Source: Theodoxus fluviatilis (Eukaryota > Mollusca > Gastropoda > Cycloneritida > Neritidae). From it: a stretch of DNA of 17,500 bases. The position numbers and the translations under genes are program-made. Shown piece by piece: positions 8,174 through 17,344 of the stretch (positions are counted from its first letter, which is position 1; every line of letters starts with the position of its first letter). Location of the stretch: assembly GCA_034096865.1 (NCBI GenBank), contig JAWQFJ010001308.1, positions 67,536-85,035 on the forward strand, written 5' to 3'. The notes below the pieces were generated by a model. The model worked only from the letters and a program-made list of their open reading frames with translations. It made no database searches and was not told the origin of the DNA.

Positions 8174-8246
8174 TAAAGCTGAGAGGACCTCCAGTAAACC
8201 TGGAGGGATAAAGCTGTGAGGACCTCCAGTAAACCTGGAGGGATAA
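8171..8246. repeat. two tandem hairpin motifs, H5 and H6
   Basis: Two back-to-back 35-bp copies of ATAAAGCTGTGAGGACCTCC...CTGGAGGG, with hairpins at 8188-8206 and 8223-8241. This shows the module can duplicate without the body. Confidence 0.8.
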
Positions 8247-8456
8247 CGTCAAATCTCCAGGTGTGGCTAGTAGTTTAGCTGCCGCATCTCCTGCACCCAC
8301 AGGTGATTCAGCGCTAGGGCTGCCTCGGCTCGTGTGGTGCGGGACTGAAAATCCTGTCTTCAAAGTCATGTTACTTCCAGGCTGCACGAGCAAATCGTGG
8401 CTGACTGATGGAAGGCAAGAAAACGCACGCGGGCGCGAAAGGGAGAGGGAGAGAGA
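8247..8456. other. complex 200-bp island, coding status unclear
   Basis: GC-richer non-repetitive sequence between repeats. It is open on both strands. Plus: SSLAAASPAPTGDSALGLPR onward, with an acceptor-like CTGCACCCACAG ending near 8302. Minus: [20 protein letters not shown]. Neither is recognised and no clear donor was found. It may be an exon or an unclassified repeat. Confidence 0.25.
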
Positions 8457-9970
<1,514 letters not shown>

Positions 9971-10000
9971 GAGGTCAACGAATCCTTTCTTTTTCTACAG

Positions 10001-10090
10001 GTGCCTTGCCAGACTCCGCGCTCATCCTTTTGTCCCGCACCAGCACAGGCAGAGGAAGCACGCAGTTCTCAGTCAGCATACAGGCCCTGC
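10001..10090 (+). CDS. candidate exon start running into the 13-bp minisatellite
   Basis: CCTTTCTTTTTCTACAG at 9984-10000 is a strong acceptor after 1.4 kb of simple repeat. The following 90 bases are complex. All three frames are open: [40 protein letters not shown], and [20 protein letters not shown]. The first follows in phase from LPPGTE of the segment at 1573, the second from its other open frame. No donor is evident before the minisatellite, so either the exon continues into Ser/Pro/Leu repeats or the array has expanded into an exon or intron edge. Confidence 0.3.
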
Positions 10091-11712
10091 TCCAGTCTGC
10101 AGTCTCCACTTCCCGTCTCCACCTCCAGTCCGCAGTCTCCACATCCAGTCTCCACCTACAGTCTCCACCTACAGTCTCCAGTCTGCAGTCTCCACCTCCA
10201 GTCTCCACCTCCAGTCTCCACCTACAGTCTCCAGTCCGCAGTCTCCACCTCCAGTCCGCAGTCTCCACATCCAGTATCTCCCTCCAGTCTCCAGTCCGCA
10301 GTCTCCACATCCAGTCTCCACATCCAGTATCTCCCTCCAGTCTCCATTCTGCAGTCTCCACCTCCAGTCTCCACCTACAGTCTCCAGTCCGCAGTCTCCA
10401 CCTCCAGTCCGCAGTCTCCACATCCAGTATCTCCCTCCAGTCTCCAGTCTGCAGTCTCCACCTCCAGTCTCCACCTACAGTCTCCAGTCTGCAGTCTCCA
10501 CCTCCAGTCTCTACCTCCAGTCTCCACCTATAGTCTCCAGTATGCAGTCTCCACCTCCAGTCTCCACCTCCAGTCTCCACCTGCAGTCTCCACCTCCAGT
10601 CTCCACCTCCAGTCTCCACCTCCAGTCTCTACCTCCAGTCTGCAGTCTCCACCTCCAGTCTCCACCTCCAGTCTCCACCTCCAGTCTCCACCTCCAGTCT
10701 CCACCTCCAGTCTCCACCTACAGTCTCCAGTCTGCAGTCTCCACCTCCAGTCTCCACCTCCAGTCTCCACCTCCAGTCTCCACCTCCAGTCTCCACCTAT
10801 AGTCTCCAGTATGCAGTCTCCACCTCCAGTCTCCACCTCCAGTCTCCACCTGCAGTCTCCACCTCCAGTCTCCACCTTAAGTCTCCACCTCCAGTCTCCA
10901 CCTCCAGTCTCCACCTCCAGTCTGCAATCTCCACTTCCAGTCTGCAGTCTCCACCTCCAGTTTGCAGTCTCCACCTCCAGTCTCCCCCTGCAGTCTCCAC
11001 CTCCAGTCTCCACCTTAAGTCTCCACCTCCAGTCTCCACCTCCAGTCTGCAGTCTCCACCTCCAGTCTCCACCTTAAGTCTCCACCTCCAGTCTTCACCT
11101 CCAGTCTCCACCTCCAGTCTGCAGTCTCCACCTCCAGTCTCCACCTGCAGTCTCCACCTCCAGTATCCACCTTAAGTCTCCACCTCGTCTTCACCTCCAG
11201 TCTTCACCTCCAGTCTGCAGTCTCCACTTCCAGTCTGCAGTCTGCACCTCCAGTCTCCACCTCCAGTCCCCACCTCCAGTCTCCACCTCCAGTCCCCACC
11301 TCCAGTCTTCACCTCCAGTCTGCAGTCTCCACTTCCAGTCTGCAGTCTGCACCTCCAGTCTCCACCTGCAGTCTCCACCTCCAGTCTCCACCTCCAGTGT
11401 CCACCTCCAGTCTCTACCTCCAGTCTGCAGTCTCCACCTCCAGTCTCCACCTCCAGTCTCCACCTCCAGTCTCCACCTACAGTCTCCAGTCTGCAGTCTC
11501 CACCTCCAGTCTCTACCTCCAGTCTCCACCTATAGTCTCCAGTATGCAGTCTCCACCTCCAGTCTCCACCTCCAGTCTCCACCTCCAGTCTCCACCTGCA
11601 GTCTCCACCTCCAGTCTCCACCTCCAGTCTCCACCTCCAGTCTCCACCTCCAGTCTCTACCTCCAGTCTGCCCTCTCCACCTCCAGTCTCCACCTCCAGT
11701 CTCCATCTTCAG
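10088..11712. repeat. 13-bp minisatellite, about 125 copies
   Basis: Unit CCAGTCTCCACCT with frequent variants (GCAGT, ACAGT, CTTCACC, TTAAGT, TATAGT, CAGTATCC). Local larger blocks such as CCACCTACAGTCTCCAGTCT recur. 13 is not a multiple of three and stops are rare, so frames on both strands are open for 100-460 codons; these are artefacts unless a transcript is shown. The minus strand (GGAGGTGGAGACT) carries dense GG runs. Confidence 0.95.
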
Positions 11713-11718
11713 TCTCCA

Positions 11719-11811
11719 GTGGAAGACTTCGGCCAACCTGCCTCTCCTTTCAACCCTGCCTCAGTATTCTCCATGTTCAAGTGTTACCAATTCATGTTTC
11801 GCCTGTCATGA
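11719..11811 (+). CDS. candidate terminal exon with stop
   Basis: After CTCCATCTTCAGTCTCCAG, an acceptor-like end to the minisatellite, the frame GTG GAA GAC TTC GGC reads VEDFGQPASPFNPASVFSMF then KCYQFMFRLS and stops at TGA 11809-11811. The same frame, after two TGA codons, becomes the open segment at 11840. Codon content looks protein-like (Phe, Asn, Tyr) compared with the array. The product is unknown. It could equally be an internal exon read past its donor. Confidence 0.25.
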   Translation: MEDFGQPASPFNPASVFSMFKCYQFMFRLS

Positions 11812-11839
11812 GTTAATGTTATGCATGCGCGGACACTGC

Positions 11840-12049
11840 TCTGACTTGAATGGCACGCGAACTCGCCAGGTTTCTATGGCAACCAGTTCTATATCCTCAG
11901 CACCATTGCCTTCTGTCTGGGACCACGCCCGTGGCGGGCCTGGCAAGCAGTGACGTCACAAGCCCCACCCACCCCAGAGGGCTCGGCGCCAAAAGGCAGG
12001 TGGCGCTTATACACTCTGACGTCACGCTCGTGTGCGTGACGGAAGAAAG
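11840..12049 (+). CDS. candidate exon, hydrophobic FYGNQFYILST segment
   Basis: In the frame shared with 11719-11811 the sequence reads LEWHANSPGFYGNQFYILST then IAFCLGPRPWR, a hydrophobic stretch that could be a membrane segment, and continues to a TGA near 12047. An acceptor-like GCCAG ends at about 11870, though its pyrimidine tract is poor. An overlapping frame from 11850 is also open to 12128 but looks less protein-like. Gene and family unknown. Confidence 0.2.
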
Positions 12050-12144
12050 AGGCCCGGACGTGACGTCAGAGAGGGAAGCCGTGGTTCCCTCGTCATTTTT
12101 CTCTCTCTCTCTCCCTAACAGTTTGTAACTTCACAGAGGCTGTG

Positions 12145-12368
12145 GTCACGTGACGTGGACGATGTGATCACGTGATAGAATGTAGTAGAGTGAAAGGAAC
12201 GATGTATGTCACGTGACTAGGCTGTTGTCACGTGACGTGGACGACGTGGTCACGTGACGGGAACGATGTGTCAAGTGAGTGAGGCTTAGGCATATGATTA
12301 TTGGATTATTTGGTCACGTGACGTTACAGAATGATTCAGTCTCGTGATAGATTCGATAGTCACGTGAG
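12145..12368. promoter_or_regulatory. array of CACGTG E-boxes in GTCACGTGAC context
   Basis: GTCACGTGAC, a 10-bp palindrome matching the extended E-box bound by MITF/TFE/USF-type bHLH-zipper factors, occurs at 12145, 12208, 12227, 12249 and 12313, with a sixth copy outside at 12973. ATCACGTGAT is at 12167 and GTCACGTGAG at 12359. Flanks share ACGTGGACGAYGTG and GGGAACGATGTG, so at least part is a degenerate tandem repeat. Confidence 0.55.
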
Positions 12369-12850
12369 AAACTCTCGGTTGAGCCTTGCAATGTGTACTC
12401 CACTTGTGTCCAACTTCTCGGGTCAGTGTTTCCTCTTGCACGTGCCTCTGTCAGTGGTTGACACGATTATTTATTATTGCTGAAGGTCAAGGACATATGC
12501 ACTCGTCTTTCAAGGGTCACGCAAGCAACTTCATGGGGAAAATATATCCAGTACCTGAACACACCATCATCAGCACACGTACCCGCACACAATGTACACC
12601 TGCACACACAAAACATGCACACACACACCCACACGAACACGCGCAAACGCGAAACATACACACACATTCACGCTCTAGGCAGAAAAAAAAAGTTTCTCTC
12701 TGGTGGCCGTCACTGAAGGCAAGCACTTGCTTGTTTCATCTCCGTCACATCTGCCGTGACGTCACGCACTCCATGACACAAGATCTCAACTGCTGACGTC
12801 AACTCTCGTTCCCAAGACTTCTTGTCCTCAGTCTGAGCGGAAAACTCCAT

Positions 12851-12902
12851 TGACGTCACTCATTCACCATTCACACTGACGTCACTCATTCACCATTCAC
12901 AC
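12851..12902. repeat. 26-bp tandem duplication
   Basis: Two perfect copies of TGACGTCACTCATTCACCAT followed by TCACAC, then a partial third (TGCGGCACTCATGAGG). Confidence 0.9.
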
Positions 12903-12982
12903 TGCGGCACTCATGAGGTCTGCTCTCATGACGTCATTTTCAGGGTGTTAATTTTTTCGGCATGCCTTTCTCGTCACGTGAC

Positions 12983-13236
12983 TGAGTGCAAGCAGGGCAG
13001 CAATGATCGCACCCACAACTAGCATTCACTCCCCCGTTATCACCACCCACACACACCCAGTATTCACTCATCCGTAATGATCATCCACCTACAACTACCA
13101 CAAACAGGCCATCCACAATCTACCCACCCGCAATTACCACTCACAAAGTATCCCGCCCACAAAGTACCATCCACCCTCAAATACCACCCATAAACGCCAC
13201 GACACCACTAATCCTCATGCACCCATCCCCCAACCC

Positions 13237-13240
<4 letters not shown>
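12983..13240. other. C/A-rich intergenic sequence
   Basis: Degenerate ACCACCCACAA/ATCCACC-type repetition. No open frame or motif worth calling. Confidence 0.5.
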
Positions 13241-13282
<42 letters not shown>

Positions 13283-13288
13283 CGCGCA
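13241..13288. repeat. (TG)n(CG)n alternating purine-pyrimidine tract
   Basis: About 17 TG units passing directly into about 7 GC/CG units, 48 bp of strict alternation. This is a strong Z-DNA candidate. Confidence 0.9.
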
Positions 13289-13660
13289 AGCTACCCAAAT
13301 CCACACCACAAACGCGGATACACAATTATCGCATGCGTACACGCAAACGCACGCACCCACATTCTCACGTGCGCACGCATGCACAAACGTATCACTAACG
13401 CGCGAGCACACACACACACACACAGACTTGGCGAGCTCAGCCTCCGGACCCCTGCTTTCCCTTCACTTTCGCAAGAGCAAAATACGTAACCCTTTGTAGC
13501 TACAGTTGGTGCGTCCGGTTCCCGAGTCATTCTTGTCTTTTAAATAATATCTACTCTCAATAATAAACCTTTGTCAACTTTATTCTAAATCTAAATAGTT
13601 TACTCAAAGCTTGTCAGGTACTTGGTGCATGATCAGACTGTCAGCGGACACGTTAAAAGC
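13289..13660. other. gene-free stretch with CA/CG-rich and AT-rich parts
   Basis: ACGC/CACG-rich to about 13430, then ordinary mixed sequence with AATAAA at 13562-13567 but no clear GT-rich element after it. No exon supported. Confidence 0.4.

Positions 13661-13716
<56 letters not shown>
13661..13716. repeat. (AGAC)14 microsatellite
   Basis: Fourteen perfect AGAC units, followed by degenerate ACAG/CACA sequence to 13802. Confidence 0.95.
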
Positions 13717-13723
<7 letters not shown>

Positions 13724-13802
13724 AACACAAACGCAGACAGACGTACACATAGACAGACACACAGGCAGACGTACACACACACACACACACAAACGCACGC
13801 AC

Positions 13803-13976
13803 ACATACACACATTCATGAAGACATACACACATTCATGAAGACATACACACATTCATGAAGACATACACACATTCATGAAGACATACACACATTCATGA
13901 AGACATACACACATTTATGAAGACATACACACATTTATGAAGACATACACACATTTATGAAGACACATTTATGAAG
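13803..13976. repeat. 20-bp minisatellite
   Basis: Unit ACATACACACATTCATGAAG. Five units (13803-13902) carry TTCATGA. Three more units and one shortened unit at 13963 carry TTTATGA. The clean split shows the C/T change arose once and spread by local duplication. Confidence 0.95.
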
Positions 13977-14070
13977 ACATACACAGGGACGGACAGACGG
14001 AATGAAGGACAGCAAGCAGGCAGATGGAGAAAGCTAGTGGTGTAGTTGGGATGAAAGGAAAGGGGAAAGA

Positions 14071-14275
14071 TTGGTTGGTTGCCATGCAGTCCAAGGGTTG
14101 GTTGGTTGCCATGCAGTCCAAGGGTTGGTTGGTTGCCATGCAGTCCAAGGGTTGGTTGGTTGCCATGCAGTCCAAGGGTTGGTTGGTTGCCATGCAGTCC
14201 AAGGGTTGGTTGGTTGCCATGCAGTCCAAGGGTTGGTTGCCATGCAGTCCAAGGGTTGGTTGCCACGCAAGTCCA
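14071..14275. repeat. 27-bp minisatellite
   Basis: Six units of TTGGTTGGTTGCCATGCAGT followed by CCAAGGG (14071-14232), then a 23-bp unit lacking one TTGG and a degenerate last unit. 27 is a multiple of three, so frames repeat a 9-residue motif (MQSKGWLVA). No start context or splice support, so not called as a gene. Confidence 0.95.
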
Positions 14276-14349
14276 TGAGAACGTGCGGCCAAAGCATGTG
14301 CTGGACTTCCAGCTCTGTATAGCAAGATTGGTGCCTGGCATTCCATTTA

Positions 14350-14465
14350 TGCTACCTACCTACCTATCTAGCTACTAACTTTAATACCTATCTAGCTACT
14401 AAATTTTCTATCTAGTTACTACCTGTATACCCATCTAGCTCTTGTCTAGCTACCTATCTACCTAG
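14350..14465. repeat. degenerate CTAC/CTAT/CTAG repeat
   Basis: Imperfect ACCTATCTAGCTACTA motifs repeated with drift. Confidence 0.7.
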
Positions 14466-14477
14466 ACTTTCCAGATA

Positions 14478-14581
14478 TTTTCATCTTCCCACTCGTCACC
14501 CTCACTTGGGCTCTGATTGCCATGGGGCTTGGAATTGTCAGGCGTGACATCATATGTACGCCTTGTGTGTGTCACTGCATA
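14478..14581 (+). CDS. candidate exon encoding a membrane segment
   Basis: ACCTAGACTTTCCAG precedes a frame that reads IFIFPLVTLTWALIAMGLGI then VRRDIICTPCVCHCI. About 20 hydrophobic residues are followed by RRD, as expected for a transmembrane helix with a cytosolic basic stop. A good donor, ATAC|GTAGGT, follows at 14582. Phases and gene are unknown. An overlapping frame from 14517 is open for 93 codons and also hydrophobic, so frame choice is not certain. Confidence 0.3.
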
Positions 14582-14732
14582 CGTAGGTAGCCTGGTGGTG
14601 GTGGTGTACATAGTCACCTTTCCGCTTTGGGAGCGCGGTTCTCATGGGAGTAGGGGCGTTTCTTTTCTCTGTGCTACTGGCCATAGACATTGTTCCTTAT
14701 GCGTTTGGTTGTACATTTTCTATATTTATATA

Positions 14733-14776
14733 AATAAATCTGTGATAAAACAGAGCGTGGGCGTTTGTGTTTGTTC
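14733..14776 (+). terminator. candidate poly(A) site, plus strand
   Basis: AATAAA at 14733-14738, a CA-containing cleavage zone near 14750, and a GT-rich downstream element (GTGGGCGTTTGTGTTTGTTC, about 14757-14776). All three parts of a metazoan cleavage and polyadenylation signal are at normal spacing. Confidence 0.5.
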
Positions 14777-15430
14777 AGGGATAAAAGAACAACTATAAAG
14801 ACATGAATATTTTTACTTCATTTATTTCGACACAGCATTGAAGACAGCACAACACAATGATTTTTGTTTTAATCAATCTGCAGTGAGATCAAAAGGCAAT
14901 CTAAAACGCAGTATGAAGATTGGGACAAAACCAGCTTTGTAGCGCTTTGATTATAAGGTATAGCAGAGCACATGACATGTTCACCTTTCTTGAGTACTTT
15001 GCTGGGATGAGCGCGAGACGATTTTCTTTTATCAAAACACTTTACAGAGGCAACCACTATATTACACTTTCCACATTTCCGCCCTCACCGAATCCAGACC
15101 AAGTGCATACATGTACAGGACACACAGAGCACACTACACTGCTGGAAAGACATCAACAAATCCATGTACACCCACAATTTACAGTCTGACACTGCCAGGT
15201 CAGTAAAGAAACTCACGGTGACCCCCTCGTCTCCTGTCCAGCCACGCTGCAGACCAAAGCTATGAGAGAAGGTCAACATCAACACTCAATAGAGAACATC
15301 AGATCACAATGAAAGCTACAGGAAACTGTCGACAGTGAAAATCAATCTCTGTACTTCCTCAATGACCTTGACCTTGGATTTGATCTGGGCTGGCATGCCG
15401 TGACTGAACACACCTTCCCTGAGTCACTGC
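14777..15430 (-). other. possible 3' UTR of a minus-strand transcript
   Basis: About 650 bases of non-repetitive, moderately AT-rich sequence without long frames. TTTATT at 14821-14826 is AATAAA on the minus strand. With the plus-strand signal at 14733 this would make two convergent gene ends about 80 bp apart. No minus coding exon is visible in the window to confirm it. Confidence 0.3.
15363..15375. promoter_or_regulatory. TGACCT direct repeat (nuclear-receptor half-sites)
   Basis: TGACCTTGACCTT holds two AGGTCA half-sites on the minus strand, arranged as overlapping TCAAGGTCA-type extended half-sites (ERR/SF-1 class). Short, so it may be chance. Confidence 0.25.
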
Positions 15431-15444
15431 CTTGAATAAATGGG

Positions 15445-15467
15445 AGAGAGAGGGGGGGGGGGGGGTT

Positions 15468-15507
<40 letters not shown>

Positions 15508-15998
15508 CAGAGAGAGACACAGAGAGGGAGGGAGACAGAGAGAGAGACACAGGGAGGGAGGGAGACAGAGAGGGAGACAGAGAGAGAGACTGTGAGAGAG
15601 ACAGAGACAGATACAGAGAGAGAGAGAGAAAGTCAGAGAGAAAGACAGAGAGAGAGACACAGAGAGAGACGGGGAGAGAGACGGGGAGAGAGACAGGGAG
15701 AGAGACGGAGAGGGAGACAGATACAGAGACAGAGAAAGAGACGGAGAGGGAGACAGATACAGAGACAGAGAGGGATACAGAGACAGAGAGGGAGACATAC
15801 AGAGACAGAGAGGGAGACAGATACAGAGACAGATACAGAGACAGAGAGGGAGACAGAGACAGAGAGGGAGACAGATACAGAGACAGAGAGAGAGACAGAT
15901 ACAGAGACAGAGAGGGAGACAGATACAGAGACAGAGAGGGAGACAGATACAGAGACAGAGAGGGAGACAGATACAGAGACAGAGAGGGAGACAGATAC

Positions 15999-16068
<70 letters not shown>
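15445..16068. repeat. GA-rich compound repeat with 24-bp unit
   Basis: Poly-G (15452-15465), GA tract, then from about 15715 to 16005 a 24-bp unit AGACAGATACAGAGACAGAG followed by AGGG, repeated with shortened units, ending in a long GA tract (16005-16068). Long open frames on both strands are artefacts of composition. Confidence 0.9.
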
Positions 16069-16073
<5 letters not shown>

Positions 16074-16112
16074 GGCTAGGACAAAGCAGCACAAAATGGG
16101 GAAAAGATAGTT

Positions 16113-16220
16113 GAGAGTGAGATGAAGGGAGGGGGGAGGGGAGGGAGACAGGTAGGTGGGGGGTGGGGGAGAGGGAGGGAGAAAGGTAGGTGGGGGTGGG
16201 GGAGAGAGAGAGGGGGGAGA
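16113..16220. repeat. G-rich minisatellite, left half
   Basis: Units of GGAGACAGGTAGGTGGGG followed by GTGGGGGAG. The same motif reappears at 17400-17500, beyond the retroelement. Dense G runs could form quadruplexes. 16208-16220 (GAGAGGGGGGAGA) is the left flanking duplication. Confidence 0.8.
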
Positions 16221-16384
16221 ACTGAACTGAACTGAACTGAACAAGTTTAATGTGTAGGCCACCGGCCTATTACATGGGCGAGAAAAACGCGAACAGAGCA
16301 CAAGTATGTACAAGAAGTACATCAAAAACTGGCAACCAGTTTAGGAAGCGCGCACGGGTGAATAGTCTCTATCAATGAGAAAGT

Positions 16385-16965
16385 TCACGTTCTCCGTGCA
16401 GCCCGTGTGGGCTGTTGTCGCGTCGGCGGCGTCCTGCTCGTTTCTAGGGTTCTCTCGCTGGCAGCATCTCTGTCACGCTGGCGAACAGCTGATCGCAGAC
16501 GAAGCGTAGATTGGGTCAGCCTTGGAGCTCCTGTCGGGGACGAAAGGCAGGTCTTGTAGTGGGTCGCTCCACGATCCCTCGGACGAAAGGCAGAGGTCGA
16601 CGGTAGAGGCGGAGTTAGATCTGACACAGCACAAGGGTGACAAGCCTCGGCAACTCCACTTCCCAGTGCACTCATTTGCTCCCGCAAGGCACGTGAAATG
16701 CCCTCAGAAATCTTGCTCATCACGTTTTGAAAGTCTTCCACTGTTGCTTCATTGCTACGAGGTGGTTTTGCAGCACCGTGAGGGTCATTTTGAAGTGTTG
16801 GCATTTCTGTGGCAAGTGGTTCCTTGTTCGGAACTGAGGCAGCTTTTTCCTCATGGTGGTTGACAGAGTTCGAGGGGTCAGAGGTCACGGATGACACGGT
16901 GACGCATTCCGCCGGCACATGGGAGCGAGGATTTCGTGCAGGGACAGGGTGGGTCGGTAACAGTT
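16385..16965 (-). CDS. ORF1-like protein, second frame (frameshifted continuation)
   Basis: Open from just after the A5 run at about 16965 down to TGA at 16385. It has a Ser/Thr/Pro-rich start, a helical stretch VEDFQNVMSKISEGISRALR in the middle, and an Arg-rich C-terminus (TRQQPTRAARRT). It has no start of its own in good context and follows the first frame in the +1 direction, so it is either the rest of a broken ORF or reached by ribosomal frameshifting. No zinc knuckle is visible. Confidence 0.45.
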
Positions 16966-17264
16966 TTTACGACATTGAATTCAGATTGATTTTGAATCGA
17001 CAAAGCATTAGCATGGTTCTGCTCACCCTTCTGACGATGTTTTTCTGCTCGGTGTTGGTCCCTACGTCTCTGTGCTGGTGGTTTCCTTCTCCAAAATCCG
17101 CGCCGTTCACTCGTGAGTAATGGCTGACCGTCGTGCTGCCTGAACCTCAACACAACAACGACGTTTCCAGGCTCACCGCCTACTTTCCAACTAGAGGGTT
17201 CCTCCGTTGCTAGCAGGGATGTCAGCAGTGCCTCCAGGGCAGCTGGAAGTCCAGCGACTGGCAT
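16878..17264 (-). CDS. ORF1-like protein, first frame (128 codons)
   Basis: Starts at ATG 17264, shortly after the element's 5' leader. The N-terminus is MPVAGLPAALEALLTSLLAT; then EPSSWKVGGEPGNVVVVLRF, a W...G..VVLRF pattern; then a basic block near residues 56-79 (FWRRKPPAQRRRDQHRAEKH). Such a small acidic-to-basic protein resembles the leading ORFs of invertebrate retroelements and suggests nucleic-acid binding; this is inference. It overlaps the second frame. The likely shift point is the A5 run in GTAAAAACTG (about 16962), after which the second frame is open. Confidence 0.5.
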   Translation of the reverse strand: MPVAGLPAALEALLTSLLATEEPSSWKVGGEPGNVVVVLRFRQHDGQPLLTSERRGFWRRKPPAQRRRDQHRAEKHRQKGEQNHANALSIQNQSEFNVVKTVTDPPCPCTKSSLPCAGGMRHRVIRDL

Positions 17265-17344
17265 GATGCTAACTTACGCAATACTGTAAACTGGCCGGAG
17301 CGAGGGAAAGACGTCCTACCGGCGCGAGCGCAAACCGCTGAGTG

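Larger units (their letters stand above)
11951..12936. promoter_or_regulatory. cluster of eight TGACGTCA (CRE) palindromes
   Basis: Perfect TGACGTCA sites start at 11951, 12017, 12061, 12757, 12794, 12851, 12877 and 12929. TGACGTCA is the full CREB/ATF binding palindrome. Eight in about 1 kb is far above chance (one per 65 kb for equal base use). Two lie in a 26-bp tandem duplication at 12851-12902; the others have different flanks. A regulatory role is inferred; a decayed satellite is the alternative. Confidence 0.55.
16221..17344 (-). mobile_element. compact ORF1-only non-LTR retroelement
   Basis: Minus-strand element of 1124 bp. It is bounded by the perfect 13-bp repeat GAGAGGGGGGAGA (16208-16220 and 17345-17357). 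It has a GC-rich 5' leader (CACTCAGCGGTTTGCGCTCG), ORF1-like frames (17264-16385) and a 3' part with GGCCGGTGGCC. It ends in four TTCAG pentamers with GTTCAGTTCAG at 16221-16241. A short tandem tail plus a target-site duplication is the mark of LINE retrotransposition. There is no reverse transcriptase or endonuclease, so it would need another element's machinery. The low complexity of the flank lowers confidence in the duplication. Confidence 0.65.

Noticed and set aside
10001..11816. Mucin-like Ser/Pro/Leu protein or Trp/Gly/Glu repeat protein
   Set aside because: Open on both strands and in several frames because the 13-bp repeat lacks stops. Only the short complex edges were kept as exon candidates.
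14071..14275. Nine-residue repeat protein from the 27-bp minisatellite
   Set aside because: Open in all plus frames, and on minus too, with no promoter, splice or conserved context.
15432..16110. Arg/Glu/Asp-rich charged protein
   Set aside because: Translation of GA and GACA repeats, open in several frames.
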